Below are positions 1 through 12,205 of a DNA stretch of 64,000 nt, piece by piece (positions within the stretch are counted from its first letter, which is position 1; each line of letters starts with the position of its first letter). Under the pieces are notes generated by a model. It searched no databases, was not told where the DNA came from, and saw only the letters and a program-made list of their open reading frames with translations. The stretch is taken from contig NW_025408668.1 in the NCBI RefSeq assembly GCF_020360975.1, positions 5,518,001-5,582,000 on the forward strand, written 5' to 3'. The stretch is from Hirsutella rhossiliensis. Lineage: Eukaryota > Ascomycota > Sordariomycetes > Hypocreales > Ophiocordycipitaceae. Position numbers and translations under genes: made by a program.

Positions 1-3000
1 ATAAAGATATAAGATAGATTTATATAAACTTATAAATATCGAAGGAGAGGCCTTTAACTATAATAATAGAATTATTAATATAAAGATTAATTACCTCGAT
101 ATTAATATCTAGGGCTACGACGAATAAGTTAACTTTAATATTATAAATATTAAAGAATACGACCTTATATTAAGACTTCTATAGCTATAAGAGAGCAACC
201 TACTAATTAACTAGAAAACTAGCTAGCTATATTAAAATAAAGATATAAGTTTCTAGGACTAGTAGATTTAGGAGAAAGTAAAATTTTATAATAATTTAGC
301 TACTAAATAAGATAAAAGGGATAACCGTTTAAGTAAATTATTATAGGCTTTAGCGATATAAACGAAAATAGTAACCGAACTAACGGATATAATAAAATCG
401 ACTAATAAGACCTATATACTAACTAATATAGCTATATAACCTAGTATTTAATATAAATAGAATAAAGGATATAATATAAAGATCTAAAGAGTTATTACTA
501 CTTTAAGGAAAGACCTTAAATAAATTAATAAAGAGCTTAAGTTAAGAGAAACTAGCTCTTAAGAAAAAGAATAAAGCTTATAAGATAGAATAAAGAATAT
601 CCCTTAAAAATACCGGAAATATAATAAACTCTTTAAAGAAGAACTTAAGATAGGGTTACCTAAATATAGCTAATAGGACTATAAAATTTATCTTAAAGAT
701 AGAATAACGCCGATATTCTATAAAATCTATAACCTAAATAAAAAGTAACTATAAACGCTATACGACTACCTCGACGAGAATCTATAAAAAGGATATATAT
801 AAATATTAATATCTAAAGTAGGCTATCTAGTTATATTTATTTTAAAGAAAAACGGTAAGCTATAACTAGTTATTAACTATAAACGCTTAAACGATATTAT
901 AATAAAAGACTAAATACTATTACCGCTTATATCGGAACTATAAGATTAATTATATAGTAAAAAATTGTTTATAGCCCTTAACCTTAAAGGCGCTTATAAC
1001 TTAATATATAATAAAAAGGGATATAAATAGATAATAGCCTTTAAAACGAAATTTAGACTATTTAAATATCTAGTAATACTATTTAGACTTATAAATATAC
1101 TAGCTACCTTCTAATAAATAATTAATAATATCCTATATAAATACTTAGATATCTTTATAGTAGTATACCTAGATAATATCTTAATCTTCTTAGATACCTT
1201 AAAAGAATATAAGGAATACGTCTATAAGGTACTCTATATACTTTAGAATATAAAGTTACTAGTTAAACTAAAGAAAAGTAAGTTCTATATATAGGAAGTA
1301 GACTTCCTTAGATATACGATCTTACTAAGAGAGATATAAATATAATAAGATAAGATTAACTCTATTAAAGAATAGCTAATACTAAAGAACGTTAAGGATA
1401 TATAAAGTTTCCTAGGATTTATAAATTACTACTAACGATTTATTAAAGATTTTAAAAAGATTATAATACTACTATATAACTTAATAAAGAAGGAAAAAGA
1501 ATTTATATAGGATAATAAAGCTAACGAAGCTTTCGAATATATTAAGACTATAATTATATAAGAACTAGTCTTAACTACTTTTAATTTAAAACGATAAATC
1601 GAACTTAAAACTAATATATTAGACTTTACTCTAAGAGTATAAATCGGATAAAAAGATAATAAAGAAAGACTATAATTAATTATATTTTACTTATATAAGC
1701 TATATAGCGTAGAACTTAATTACCTTATCTACGATAAAGAATTCCTTATAATTATTTAAGCTTTTAAGGAATTTCGATACTACCTTCTTAAAAGTAAATA
1801 TAAAGTTAAGGTCTATATAGATTATAAGAATATCTTATACTTTATAATAATATAATAGTTAAACGGACGATAGATCTAATAGGCCGAATACTTATTAGAA
1901 TTCGACTATAAAATAATCTATAGAAAAGGAATAGAAAACGGTTAAGCTAATAGCCTTAGTCGATAAAGTAACTATAATATAGGAGCACCTATAGCGAAAG
2001 GATAACTCCTAGAAATTAATAAAAACGGGAACTACTAGTAACGATAGCTAAATATAATATTTAAAGTATAACCTAACGACTTAACTTACTAAAAGATCCT
2101 AATATAAATAAAAGAATATAAAGTATTAAATAGATACGATATAGGATATTTAGAAGTTTTAATATATAAAAATAAAATCTAGATACTACTAGAATTATAA
2201 GATAAAGTTATATAAGATATATATAAATATTTAATATATAGATACTAGGAAATCTAAAGAATAATAGAACGGATTAAATAATAATATAACTTCTTATAGC
2301 TTAAAGAAGTAATATAATAAGTTATTAAAGAATATAAACTTTACGTATAAAGTAAAGCTAAATAATATAAACTATATAGAGAATTATAACCGCTACTAGT
2401 ACTAGAGAAACTATAGGATTTAATAGCTTTTAACTATATTATAAAGCTACTACTATTAAAAGAACCTATAACTAACGTTAAGTATAATAGTATATTTATT
2501 ATTACTAATAAATTAATAAAGTATAGATACTTTTTAATATATAAAGAAGTAAGTAATATAAAAGAGCTAGTATATATATTCCTATAAATAATTATTAGTA
2601 ATTATAGACTACTAAACGAGATTATCTTTAATAAAAGAAGTATATTTATAGCTAAGTTTTAGTAAGCTCTTATAGTATAATTAAGGACGAAATATAAGCT
2701 TAGTATAGCTTATTACCTATAAATAGATAGATAAATAGAACGACTTAACTAAACGCTTAAATAATATTTACGATACTATATTAGCTATAAATAAAACGAT
2801 TAAGTTAAATAGCTACTAATAGTATAACTAGCTTATAATAGCTTAATTACGGAAATAACTAAGCTCTTACTAGTATACGCTAATTACGGATATAACCTAG
2901 AAGTATTTAAGGTTACTTAATAAGGACTATAAGTAAAACGAGCGATATTATAAGTAGATTAATTAAAAAAATTATATAAAGAAATATAATAAGAACTTTA

Positions 3001-3500
3001 ATTTATTAGAGAACGAATATCTACTTACTATAATTAGAAAAGATTATAGGGACTAATCTTTTAAGAGGGAGATATAGTCTACCTTATATAACGAAATATT
3101 AAAATAAAATAACTAAGTAATAAATTAGATTTTAAGAAACTTAGACCGTTTAAGGTTAAGGAAACTATTTTAAAGGTTAACTACGAACTTTCGCTATTAA
3201 TAATAATATAGATATACCTAATATTTTATATCTTATTATTAAAACTAGCGCTATAAAACGCTAAACTATAGGAAAAAATTAAAGTTAACGACGATTAAGA
3301 ATATAAAGTAAAATAAATATTAAATATAAGAAAATAAGGTTAGTAATAAGAATACCTTATTAAGTAGAAGGGATACGGACTAGAGGAAAATACCTAGGAA
3401 CTACTTAAGCACTTAACCTATTATAGCTCTCTACTTTAATAATTTTACTAGAAGGTTTAAGAGGGATTAAAGGACTAAGATCTATAAACTCCTTACTAAT
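1..3500 (+). pseudogene. G1-a pol relic: RT, RNase H, integrase, chromodomain
   Basis: Degenerate polyprotein of a chromovirus, which would copy its RNA into DNA and integrate it into chromatin. Landmarks: the RT block with the VINYKRLND-type motif around 865-895; the RT catalytic motif YLDN at 1166-1177 (family YxDD, second Asp now Asn); RNase H from about 1590; integrase around 2080-3060; a chromodomain at 3299-3470 reading EYKV...ILNIRK...EYLIK.KGYGLEENT.ELL, where missing residues are stops that fit Gln/Trp. The chromodomain places it in the chromoviruses, which target heterochromatin. It is broken by dozens of TAA/TAG codons and cannot make a protein. Confidence 0.85.
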
Positions 3501-4225
3501 ACTAAATAAAGACTAATTTACTTTATTAAGAACGCCTAACGATTATAAGTTATTTACTACTTAATACTTATATATATTAAGCATAGGTAAAATACTATCC
3601 TTAGTATTTACTTCTTAGATACTATAACGAAATAACTTAGAACTCTTTTCCTTTATATAATTCTAAATCTTCTAGATATAAGCTAAACGATTAATAGCGA
3701 TAGATATTTACGACTAAAGATTTATAAGCTATACTTAAAGCTCTAATAAGGCTTCCCTAGCTTCCTCCTCTTTAGAATATAGCCTACGCTACTCCGCTAA
3801 TAATTTAGTTACTAAAAGAAATACGTTAGCTACTATATATAGAAAGAATTAAAAGATACCTATAAGAAGAGGCTACTAGAATACTATTATAATAAGGACG
3901 ACTACTCGCAATATAATTATTATAGCACGAAGAATTTTCGGCTATTTAATAATTTATCTTCTTTACCTTAAAGTATCGAGTATATAGTATATTAGTAAGA
4001 TCTCTACTTAAGTTAATATATTTAGTAAGAGTAGCGCGCTTAAAGGCTTTTTAAGAACGATTTTTTAGTATACGACTAGATATACTATTAATAGTATATC
4101 CTAAAAGGATAAAGAGATAAAGAACGATATACTTATATATAACGTAATAAAGGTATATTTATATATAGCGGCTAAGGTAGCTATAGTAGGTCTTATAGAT
4201 AAGACTAAAAAGAGGGGAGATATCG
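3501..4225. other. G1-a segment between chromodomain and 3' LTR, orientation unresolved
   Basis: About 720 bases remain between the chromodomain and the 3' LTR, longer than a simple 3' UTR. On the sense strand a Lys/Tyr/Gln-rich reading continues after the chromodomain. On the antisense strand there is also a long reading with a possible coiled-coil stretch (EEEAKEALLEL, read in the inverted copy near 7600). Neither matched a family I know, and RIP DNA often reads open both ways. The segment ends in a purine-rich tract (about 4208-4222) that is the likely polypurine tract priming plus-strand synthesis. Confidence 0.5.
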
Positions 4226-4675
4226 TATTACGACTATAGCTACTAGGCCGCTAATAGTCGACCGCGTTAAGTACGTAATACGGTCTAATAGATAAATAGT
4301 TAGCACGACTATTTAATAGATATAGGATCGAGGGGATCGTAGAGATCTAAGTAATCTAGGATTAACGAGATTACTACGCTCTATACGATCTAACGTTAGG
4401 GATTATAGCTAGGCCTATAATCTAAGGATAGTCTCTATAGGTATATATAGCTACCTACTTTTACTTTTTTAAATAGATAGCTCTCTAGCTTTTAATATAG
4501 ATCTTTATTACGATTCTATCTTTAATTCTAATTACTTAGTTATAGTCTACGGTCTATAACCTCTAACTTATTACTAATATAATATATATATTATTACTTA
4601 GACTACGCCCTATTATATCTACTAATATAAACCCCTCGATAGGTTTATCCCTTAGGAATAATACCGGTCGTTATA
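4226..4675 (+). repeat. G1-a 3' LTR (450 bp)
   Basis: Starts TATTACGACTA and ends CGGTCGTTATA; the original ends were probably TGTTACGA and TTACA, since G1-c still has TGTTACGA. The other G1 LTRs lie at 6693-7143, 28659-29108 and 59113-59562, all 450-451 bp. It follows a purine tract, as expected for a 3' LTR of a plus-strand element. Confidence 0.9.
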
Positions 4676-6692
4676 TACGGGCTATAGAGGCGCCGTTAAC
4701 GTAAGTAGAATCGAGAGATCTACCTTTAATAGTACTAATCTCTAGGTTCCGGGCTAAAAAGCCCGAAATCTACTACTTCCTAAGCGGACGGGTATCGCCG
4801 CCAGCCTTAACAATATAGCTAGTAAATTCCTTAACCTAATAATACGTTAGAGGCAGCCTAAGGGCGGCCTAGGTAAGAACCTAGTCGGTAAAGTGCTTTT
4901 CCTACTCTCGGCTAAGCCTCTAATATGCCTCTTTTACCTCCTTAATAGGCAGAGCCCCTTTAAGACGTATATAGAGTATCCCTCTTAGAATACCCTACTT
5001 TCGACTAGTATAAAGCTAAGGCATCCCGTTTTTAATAGCTTCGAGTAATTCTTAGAGCTAGTTTTTAGTATACTTAGAAAGCTAAGGTATCGCTAATATA
5101 AATAGTATTTATTTTATAATTATAGGGTAAGAGATATATAAGAAAACGCGGTTGTAATATAATATATTTAACGACGTAATAGTATTATAGAGAGTGCTAG
5201 TATTAGGGTATACTAGACTTTAAGTAGGCTAACTTAATAGGTTCCTTTATAAGCTAACTAAGGGCCCCTACCCCCTATTAGGTATAAAAGGTATAGATAG
5301 CCTTAAAACGTATAGATAGTCTTAAGTACTTTTTTTTAAAAGCTAAAATAGTAAGATATATATTAGTTAGAATTTTTAATATTTAAAAAGATTTATAAAT
5401 TTTATAGATTTAATTTAAAAATATATAAATATATTTATATAGTTTCTTTTATAATTATATTATATTTATTAAAGTAGCTATAAAAGCTTAAAGTAAATTC
5501 TTTAAAAAAACCCTTTAATAAGAAAATTTAAAGAAATAAATATAGAATAAATATCTTTTAAATATAAAAAGATTTAAATTATATATATTTTACTTTAGAA
5601 ATATTATATATAACTTTAGTTAATAGTATATTTTCTTTACTTACTTTAGTAAGCGATCTTTAACTATATATTAAAAGCCCTTAATAAGTAAGTAATTTAC
5701 TAATAAAACTATTATTAAATTACTAATAATCCTTATTATTTATACTTTTTAAACCTATTTATACTTTTTATACTTAACTTATTATAAAGTATAGCTTAAT
5801 TTCGTAGTTCTTAGAGATATCCCTTAGTAAGAGGGGCCTAGGAAGCTAAAAAGACTAATATAAAAAAAGGAAGAAGGAGCTAAAAGGAGGTATAAAGAAA
5901 AGGGTAAGGGTAAGAAGGAAAGTAAAAGTAGTAATAGCTTCCTATAAAAGTAGTAAGAGATAAGATAGATATACTAATAACGGCTAGAATAAAGGGGAGA
6001 AACTAGTAAAAAGGCTTAGTAGTTATAAAGATATTAGTAGCTTCTTTAAATAAGATCTTCTTTATTAATTAAGATACTAAATAGATATAAAAAGGGTATT
6101 AAATAAAGAAAAAAAGAAAAAATTAAGGTAGTATAATAATTACTCCCTTACTATAATTACTACCCTTATAAGAATTAAATAACTTAACCTTACTATTAAG
6201 GAGAGAGAGTAAGTATAAAAAGCAATAGTTATACTTAGTAGACCTAATAGTTATATATAAGGAAGCTTACCTAATTAATATAACTCCCTTAGCTTAAGGA
6301 TATTATATAGGCCTAACTTAGGTATAGGAATATCTTAATACCCTCTTTTAGCTAGCTATATATAGTTACTATACCTATATAAGCCCCTCCTTTATCTTAA
6401 TAAATAAACTAAGATATATATTACTATTAAGGGCTAGTATATACTTAGTATAGTAGTATAAAGCTAAATAATTATTTATTTAAAGCTAAGGAGAAAAGAG
6501 GAAAACTCTACCTTAGTTATAATAATTATCTATCTTCTTTAGTCCTTAGCTCGACCTATATTTAAGTACTATTTAGCTTAAGTTTAGGTCGAGCTCTACC
6601 TATATATAGGTCTACTTTAGCCTAACTTTAATATAGTTACTATAGTATAACCTTAGCCTTTTATAGGTATAGCCTATAATACTACCCCCGCT
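4676..6692. other. Unassigned RIP-degraded spacer between two tail-to-tail G1 copies
   Basis: No family motif recognised. It holds a small perfect hairpin at 4750-4765 (CGGGCT, loop AAAA, AGCCCG), a Lys-rich plus-strand reading around 5860-5960 and a larger inverted repeat at 6548-6595. 4676-5330 has moderate GC. 5331-6690 is strongly AT-rich and otherwise featureless. Confidence 0.5.
6548..6595. repeat. Inverted repeat with 19-base arms
   Basis: Left arm 6548-6566 begins AGCTCGACCTA; right arm 6577-6595 ends TAGGTCGAGCT; the loop is 10 bases. Sixteen of 19 positions pair, with three adjacent mismatches in mid-arm. It is just outside the G1-b 3' LTR. It could be an end of a lost DNA transposon or chance; no partner was found. 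Confidence 0.6.
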
Positions 6693-7143
6693 TATAATAA
6701 CTAGTATTATTCCTAAGGGATAAACCTATTAAGGGGTTTATATTAGTAGATATAATAGGGCGTGGTCTAAGTAATAATAAGTATATTACGCTAGTAATAA
6801 GTTAGAGGTTATAGACTATAGACTATAACTAAGTAATTAGAATTAAAGATAGAATTATAATAAAGATTTATATTAAAAGCTAGAGAGCTATCTATTTAAA
6901 GGAGTAAAAGTAGGTAGCTATATATACCTATAGAGACTATCCTTAGATTATAGGCCTAGCTATAATCCTTAATATTAGATCGTATAGGGCGTAGTAGTCC
7001 TATTAATCCTAGATTACTTAGATCTCTATAATCCCCTTAAATCATATATCTATTAGATAGTCGTGCCGACTATTTATCTATTAAGCTATATTATATACTT
7101 AACGCGGTCGACCGTTAGCGGCTTAGTAGCTATAGTCGTAATA
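6693..7143 (-). repeat. G1-b 3' LTR
   Basis: Reverse complement of the LTRs at 4226-4675 and 59113-59562. Adjacent bases 7144-7166 on the minus strand form the purine tract AAAAGGAGGGGAGATAT, the likely polypurine tract, which identifies this as the 3' LTR of a minus-strand element. Confidence 0.9.
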
Positions 7144-8946
7144 TAATATCTCCCCTCCTTTTAGTCTTATCTATAAGACCTACTATAGCTACCTTAGCCG
7201 CTATATATAAATATACCCTTATCGCGTCGTATATAAGTATATCGTTCCTTATTTCTTTATCTTTTTAAGATATACTACTAATAGTATATCTAGTTATATA
7301 CTAAAAAATCGTTCCTAAAAAGCCTTTAAGCGCGCTACTCTTACCGAATATATTAACTTAAGCGAAGATCCTATTAATATACTATATACTTAATACTTTA
7401 AGGTAAAGAAGACGAATTATTAAATAGCCGAAAATTCTTTACGCTATAATAATTATATTACTAGTAGTCGTCCCTATTATAATAGTATTTTAGTAGCCTC
7501 TTCTTATAAGTATCTTTTAATTCTTTCTATATATAGTAGCTAATATATTTCTTTTAATAACTAAATTATTAATAGAGTAGTATAGGCTATATTTTAAAGA
7601 AGAGGAAGCTAAGGAAGCCTTATTAGAGCTTTAGGTATAGCTTATAAACCTTTAGTCGTAAATATCTATTACCGTTAATCGTTTAGCTTATATCTAAAAG
7701 ATTCGGAATTATATAAAGGAAAAGAGTTCTAAGTTATTTTATTATAGTATTTAAGAAGTAGATACTAAGGATAGCGTTTTACTTACGCTTAATATATATA
7801 AGTATTAAGTAGTAAATAACTTATAATCCTTAGGCGTTCTTAATAAAGCGAATTAGTCTTTATTTAATATTAGCGAGGAGTTTATAGATCTTAGTCCTTT
7901 AATCCCTCCTAAACCTTTTAGTAAAATTATTAAAGTAAAGAGCTATAGTAGGTTAAGTACTTAAGTAGTTCCTAGGTATTTTCTTTTAGTCTATATCCTT
8001 TTTATTTAATAAGGTATTCTTATTATTAACTTTATTTTCTTATATCTAGTATTTATTTAGCTTTATATTCTTAATTATTAACTTCGATTTTATCTTATAG
8101 TTTAGCGTCTTATAGTACTAGTTCTAATAACGAGAAATAAAATATTAAGTATATTTATATTATTATTAATAGCGAAAGTTTATAGTTAACTTTTAAAATA
8201 GTTTTCTTAACCTTAAACGGTCTAAGTTTCTTAAAATCTAATTTATTACTTAGTCGTTTTACTTTAATATTTCGTTATATAAGGTAGACTATATCTCCCT
8301 CTTAAAAGATTAGTCCTTATAATCTTTTCCTATTATAGTAAGTAGATATTTATTCCTTAATAAATTAAAGTTCTTATTATATTTCTTTATATAATTTTTA
8401 TAGCTAATTTACTTATAGTATTACTTATTCCGCTTATAGTCCTTATTAAGTAACCTTAAATACTTCTAGGTTATATCTATAATTAGCGTATACTAATAAG
8501 AGCTTAGTTATTTCTATAACTAAGCTATTATAAGCTAGTTACGCTATTAATAGCTATTTAACTTAATTATTTTATTCGTAGCTAATATAGTATTATAAAT
8601 ATTATTTAAGCGTTTAGTTAAGTCGTTCTATTTATCTATCTATTTATAGGTAATAAGCTATACTAAGCTTATATTTCGTCCTTAATTATACTATAACAGC
8701 TTACTAAAACTTAGCTATAAATATACTTTCTTTATTAAAGATAATCTTATTTAGTAGTCTATAATTACAAATAATTATTTATAGGAATATATATACTAGC
8801 TCTTTTATATTACTTATTTCTTTATATAGTAAAAAGTATCTATACTTCGTTAATCTATTAATAATAACGAATATATTATCGTACTTAACGTTAGTTATAG
8901 GTTCTTTAAATCGTAGTAGCTTTATAATATAGTTAAAAGCTATTAA
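7144..8946 (-). pseudogene. G1-b pol 3' part: integrase and chromodomain relic
   Basis: Matches G1-a from its 3' LTR back to about position 2430 in reverse complement, so it holds the integrase core and C-terminus, the chromodomain (about 7910-8070) and the post-chromodomain segment (7150-7850). All frames are closed by TAA/TAG. The match stops at 8946, where the copia element is inserted, and resumes at 14708. Confidence 0.8.
8942..8946. repeat. Target-site duplication ATTAA (left) of the copia element
   Basis: ATTAA at 8942-8946 is repeated at 14708-14712. The uninterrupted G1-a copy has one such site in the matching place (about 2420), which fixes the insertion point to the base. Confidence 0.9.
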
Positions 8947-9514
8947 TCTTAAGGTATATAAGTAAAAGCGGAATTTTAGGAAATTAAGGAATTACGTAAG
9001 ACTACGTAATAGAGGGGAAGAAGGAGTATAAGGTAGGATTTTCAATAGAATTTATTAGTAGTATATTAGTATATAGAAGAGGTATTAAAGTTAATAATTC
9101 TTAATCTATCTACTAGCGGACATACTGTCTTATATAGACAATTATAGCTGAACGGAAGAACCTTTTAGGACTAGATTTAGGCTGCCGTATAGCCCTAAGA
9201 CTAGGGAATTCCGTGATATCTCGAGTAAATCTAGAAGTGTCTTAGTTCTACTAATATTCGTGTTTAGAGGAGGTTAGTCGTGCCGGTGTTCTTAAGAGGT
9301 CTTAGCTAGTATTCTAAGCTAGTTCTATTCCTTCGATTCCCGATTATACGATAACCGGCAACCCGTTTAATGCATAATAACATGCAAAATAACGAGCGAT
9401 TCTTGCTCTATAGGATAAGATTTTATATATAATTAATATACTACTTATTAGCTTATATAATCGGGAGAGTATATTATAGCTGCTTTATTTATAGTAGGAA
9501 TACCGTTCCTTACA
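8947..9514 (-). repeat. Copia 3' LTR (568 bp)
   Basis: Nearly identical to 14140-14707. On the minus strand it begins TGTAAGGAACGG and ends CCTTAAGA. It is preceded on that strand by the purine tract CTCTTTAAGGGAGGC (9515-9529), the likely polypurine tract. Confidence 0.93.
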
Positions 9515-9529
9515 GCCTCCCTTAAAGAG
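9515..9529 (-). other. Copia polypurine tract
   Basis: On the minus strand CTCTTTAAGGGAGGC lies directly before the TG of the 3' LTR, the standard place for the plus-strand primer of reverse transcription. Confidence 0.75.
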
Positions 9530-9887
9530 TAGATTTATATACTCTTTACTGATTTATTTATAGTAGTATATATATAGGGTAAAACCTAATATAGGAAAAC
9601 TATTCTTATACCTTAATAGGATATATAAAAACCTATTCTTTCTTAGGAAAAAAAAATCCTTAGGTATATACTAATAGAAAAACCTATGGTAGGAAAAATC
9701 TATAGTTATAATAATTATTTATAGGATAACCTTATATAAGGTAAAACCTATTATTGCTAGGAAAATCTTAATAGATAAAAACCTAGTAAATATTTCTCTA
9801 GGAAACCTAAAAAAGGAAAAACCTAGTAGGGGAAAGATATAGAAAGCATAAGAAATATCTAAAAACCCCTTTTAATTACTTAGGAAC

Positions 9888-10172
9888 TTATATTAAGGAT
9901 AGACCGTTTCTAAATTTATAGAGTAATCTAGGCCTTAATTCCTTCGTAAAAATATTAGCTATATTATCTTTTAATTTAATATAAAAAACTCTAATTTCCC
10001 CTTCTCTTATACTAGTTCTAGTATAGTAATAGGCTAATCTTATATACTTAGACCTTTTATAAAATTCCGGATTTTCTACTAATTTAATAGCAGTAGTATT
10101 ATCCGTTAAAATAGGAGGTATAGTATTAAGAATCTTAATAGATAGATCCTTAGTAATATTTTTAAAAAGCAT
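9888..10172 (-). pseudogene. Open remnant of copia RNase H (94 codons)
   Basis: The longest unbroken copia stretch. It contains the typical copia RNase H C-terminus: DNTTAIKLVENPEFYKRSKY, then IREGEIRVFYIKLKDNIANIF and TKEL. The family pattern here is DNQSAI, RTKHID, and ADIFTK; Tyr stands where His is usual (SKYI) and Asn where Asp is usual (NIF), both expected from RIP. Its ATG is internal to the polyprotein, so this is a fragment and not a gene. Confidence 0.85.
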
Positions 10173-11929
10173 ATTTAAATAAATAGCTTCTTTATTTACC
10201 TTCCTAAGGCTAATATACTCTGCTTCGTAGGTAGAAAGGGCAACGGCTTTCTACTTAGAGCAAGCCTAGCTTATTATATTATTATATATATAAAAACAGT
10301 AACCGGAAAAGGATTTTCCGTCCGTTAAATCCAACGCCTAGCTAGAGTCGGTAAAACCCTTTATATATAGATAGGTAAAAGGGATATTGCAATTATATTT
10401 AATCTTTAGGCTAGGGAATTTATTTAAATATTTCTAAATTATATTTAAAGCCTTAAAATACGTTTAGTCGGACTTAGCCGCGAATCTAGCGTAGGAAATT
10501 ATAGAATATAAGATATCTAGCCTAGTAAATAAGGCTAAGTATAATAGAGATCCTATTTCTTTCTAAAATTATAATATATCTTCCTTAGAAGGTAATTCCT
10601 TTGCTTTTATAAGCTTAAAGCTTACTATAGCGGGTAAATTCGAAGTTCCTAAACCTTCTTTATTAAATTCCTTTAATTTATTTAAGGTATAATTTTCTTA
10701 GGATATATATAGCTCTTTATTTTCTCGGTTTATTATAATATTTAGACCTAAGAAGTCTTTTATATCTCCTAAGATAGTAAAATCTAGGAATTTAGATAAT
10801 TCTTTAAATAATCTTTCTTCTATTATAGATTTAGAGGGCCCTACTATAAGAAAGTCGTCGACGTAAATTGCTAAGGCTATACTATAGTCCTTATTTATAA
10901 ATACTCCTTTGTCTATTAAAAGAGGAAGAAATCCGAGATTATTTAGTATAATTTTTAAATAATTATACTAAAGCTTAGGACTTTGTTTTAGGCTATATAA
11001 TGCTTTCTTTAGCTTTGCTTTAATTTGACCGGTTTTATATAGGTCTAGGAATTTAGTTAATTTAAGTCCTTTAGCTCTATAAGCTAATCTATATTTTAAA
11101 TAATATTCTTTAACCCTATCCCTAGGGAGGTAGGAAAATTCCTAAGTTTTATATTTAATTAGCTAGATAATTTCCTTAATTATAGTATCTTTCTAAAATG
11201 CTATTTTAGGGCTATTTATTGCCTGTTTATAAGTCTTTAGAACTTTTAGATCCTGATTTTCTATACTAGCTAGAATTAACTCTATAAAATCGCAGTTTAG
11301 AAATAAATTAACGTTAGGGTATTTAATATAGTTAGAATCGAACCCTTCCGGCTTCTTACGTAATTCTACTACTATTTTACTAGTAGTAGGAATAGGATCG
11401 TTATTTAGAGACTCTTCTTCTATAAAGGGCGAGGGACTTTTATCTCTAAGTTCTCTAGTAGCTTCCTCTATAGGGATATAGCTTTCTAGCTTATCTTTAT
11501 TCGGAATAGAATTAAAATCAAAGGTATTATTACTACTAGAGATTTCTAGATTTTTTATAAATTTATTTTCTAGTATAGTAATATCTCTAGAGATAGTAAT
11601 CTTTCTCTTAGAAAAATCCTAGATTTTATATGCATTTTCTAAATAGCCTACTATTATTCCCTTAAAAGCTCTATTACCTAGCTTATCTTTAAGGTCTTTA
11701 TTCTTATAATATATAAGGCTTCCGAAGGTCTTAATTTTATTTAAGGTCTCGAAGGGTAGTATTATATTATCCCTCTTTTCTATAGGACTTTTAAATCCTA
11801 TCGCAGAATACGGTGATCTATTATATAAATAGGTAGCTATTAAAACAGCTTCTCCCTATAGATATTTAGGAAGCCTAGTAGTAAATAAAAGAGCTCGTAC
11901 TTTTTCTAATATAGTACGATTTATTCTTT

Positions 11930-12205
11930 CTATTCTACTATTAGATTCCGGTGTCCTAGGAGGACTAGAATTAAAGGTAATTCCTTCTTTTCGCAATAGA
12001 GCTTTATTTTATATATAAATTCTTTAGCATTATTAGAAAATGCTTCTCTAATCCTAGTATTTTTAGGGTTATTTTCTACCCTATTTTTAAATTCTAGGAA
12101 CCTATCTAAAGCTTCTCCCTTTTTTCGAAGAAGGTATATTTCTAGATATCGGGTTCCTACGTCTAGGAAAGAAATATAATAGTAATATTTATTATAAGTA
12201 GGCAC
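11930..12205 (-). pseudogene. Open remnant of copia integrase core (91 codons)
   Basis: Reads YISFLDVGTRYLEIYLLRKK, then EALDRFLEFKNRVENNP and a NAKEFIYKIKLYCEKK stretch. This matches the copia integrase core, in which the first catalytic Asp sits in the FxDD/FLDD context and the second in a DNGxEF context. Here the latter region is NNAKEF, i.e. the catalytic Asp appears as Asn. Internal fragment of the polyprotein. Confidence 0.8.

Larger units (their letters stand above)
1..4675 (+). mobile_element. G1 copy a: Ty3/gypsy chromovirus, 5'-truncated by the window edge
   Basis: Reads on the plus strand from the protease/RT junction through RNase H, integrase and chromodomain to a 3' LTR. It is nearly collinear with G1-c: position 1 here matches about 62289, and position 1714 matches 64000. 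An inverted copy (G1-b) lies at 6693-29108. The sequence is saturated with RIP: CA and TG dinucleotides are almost missing, and stops are TAA or TAG at former Gln/Trp codons. G1-c keeps CG, CA or TG at many sites where this copy has TA, so this copy is the more decayed. The 5' LTR and gag lie outside the window. Confidence 0.9.
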
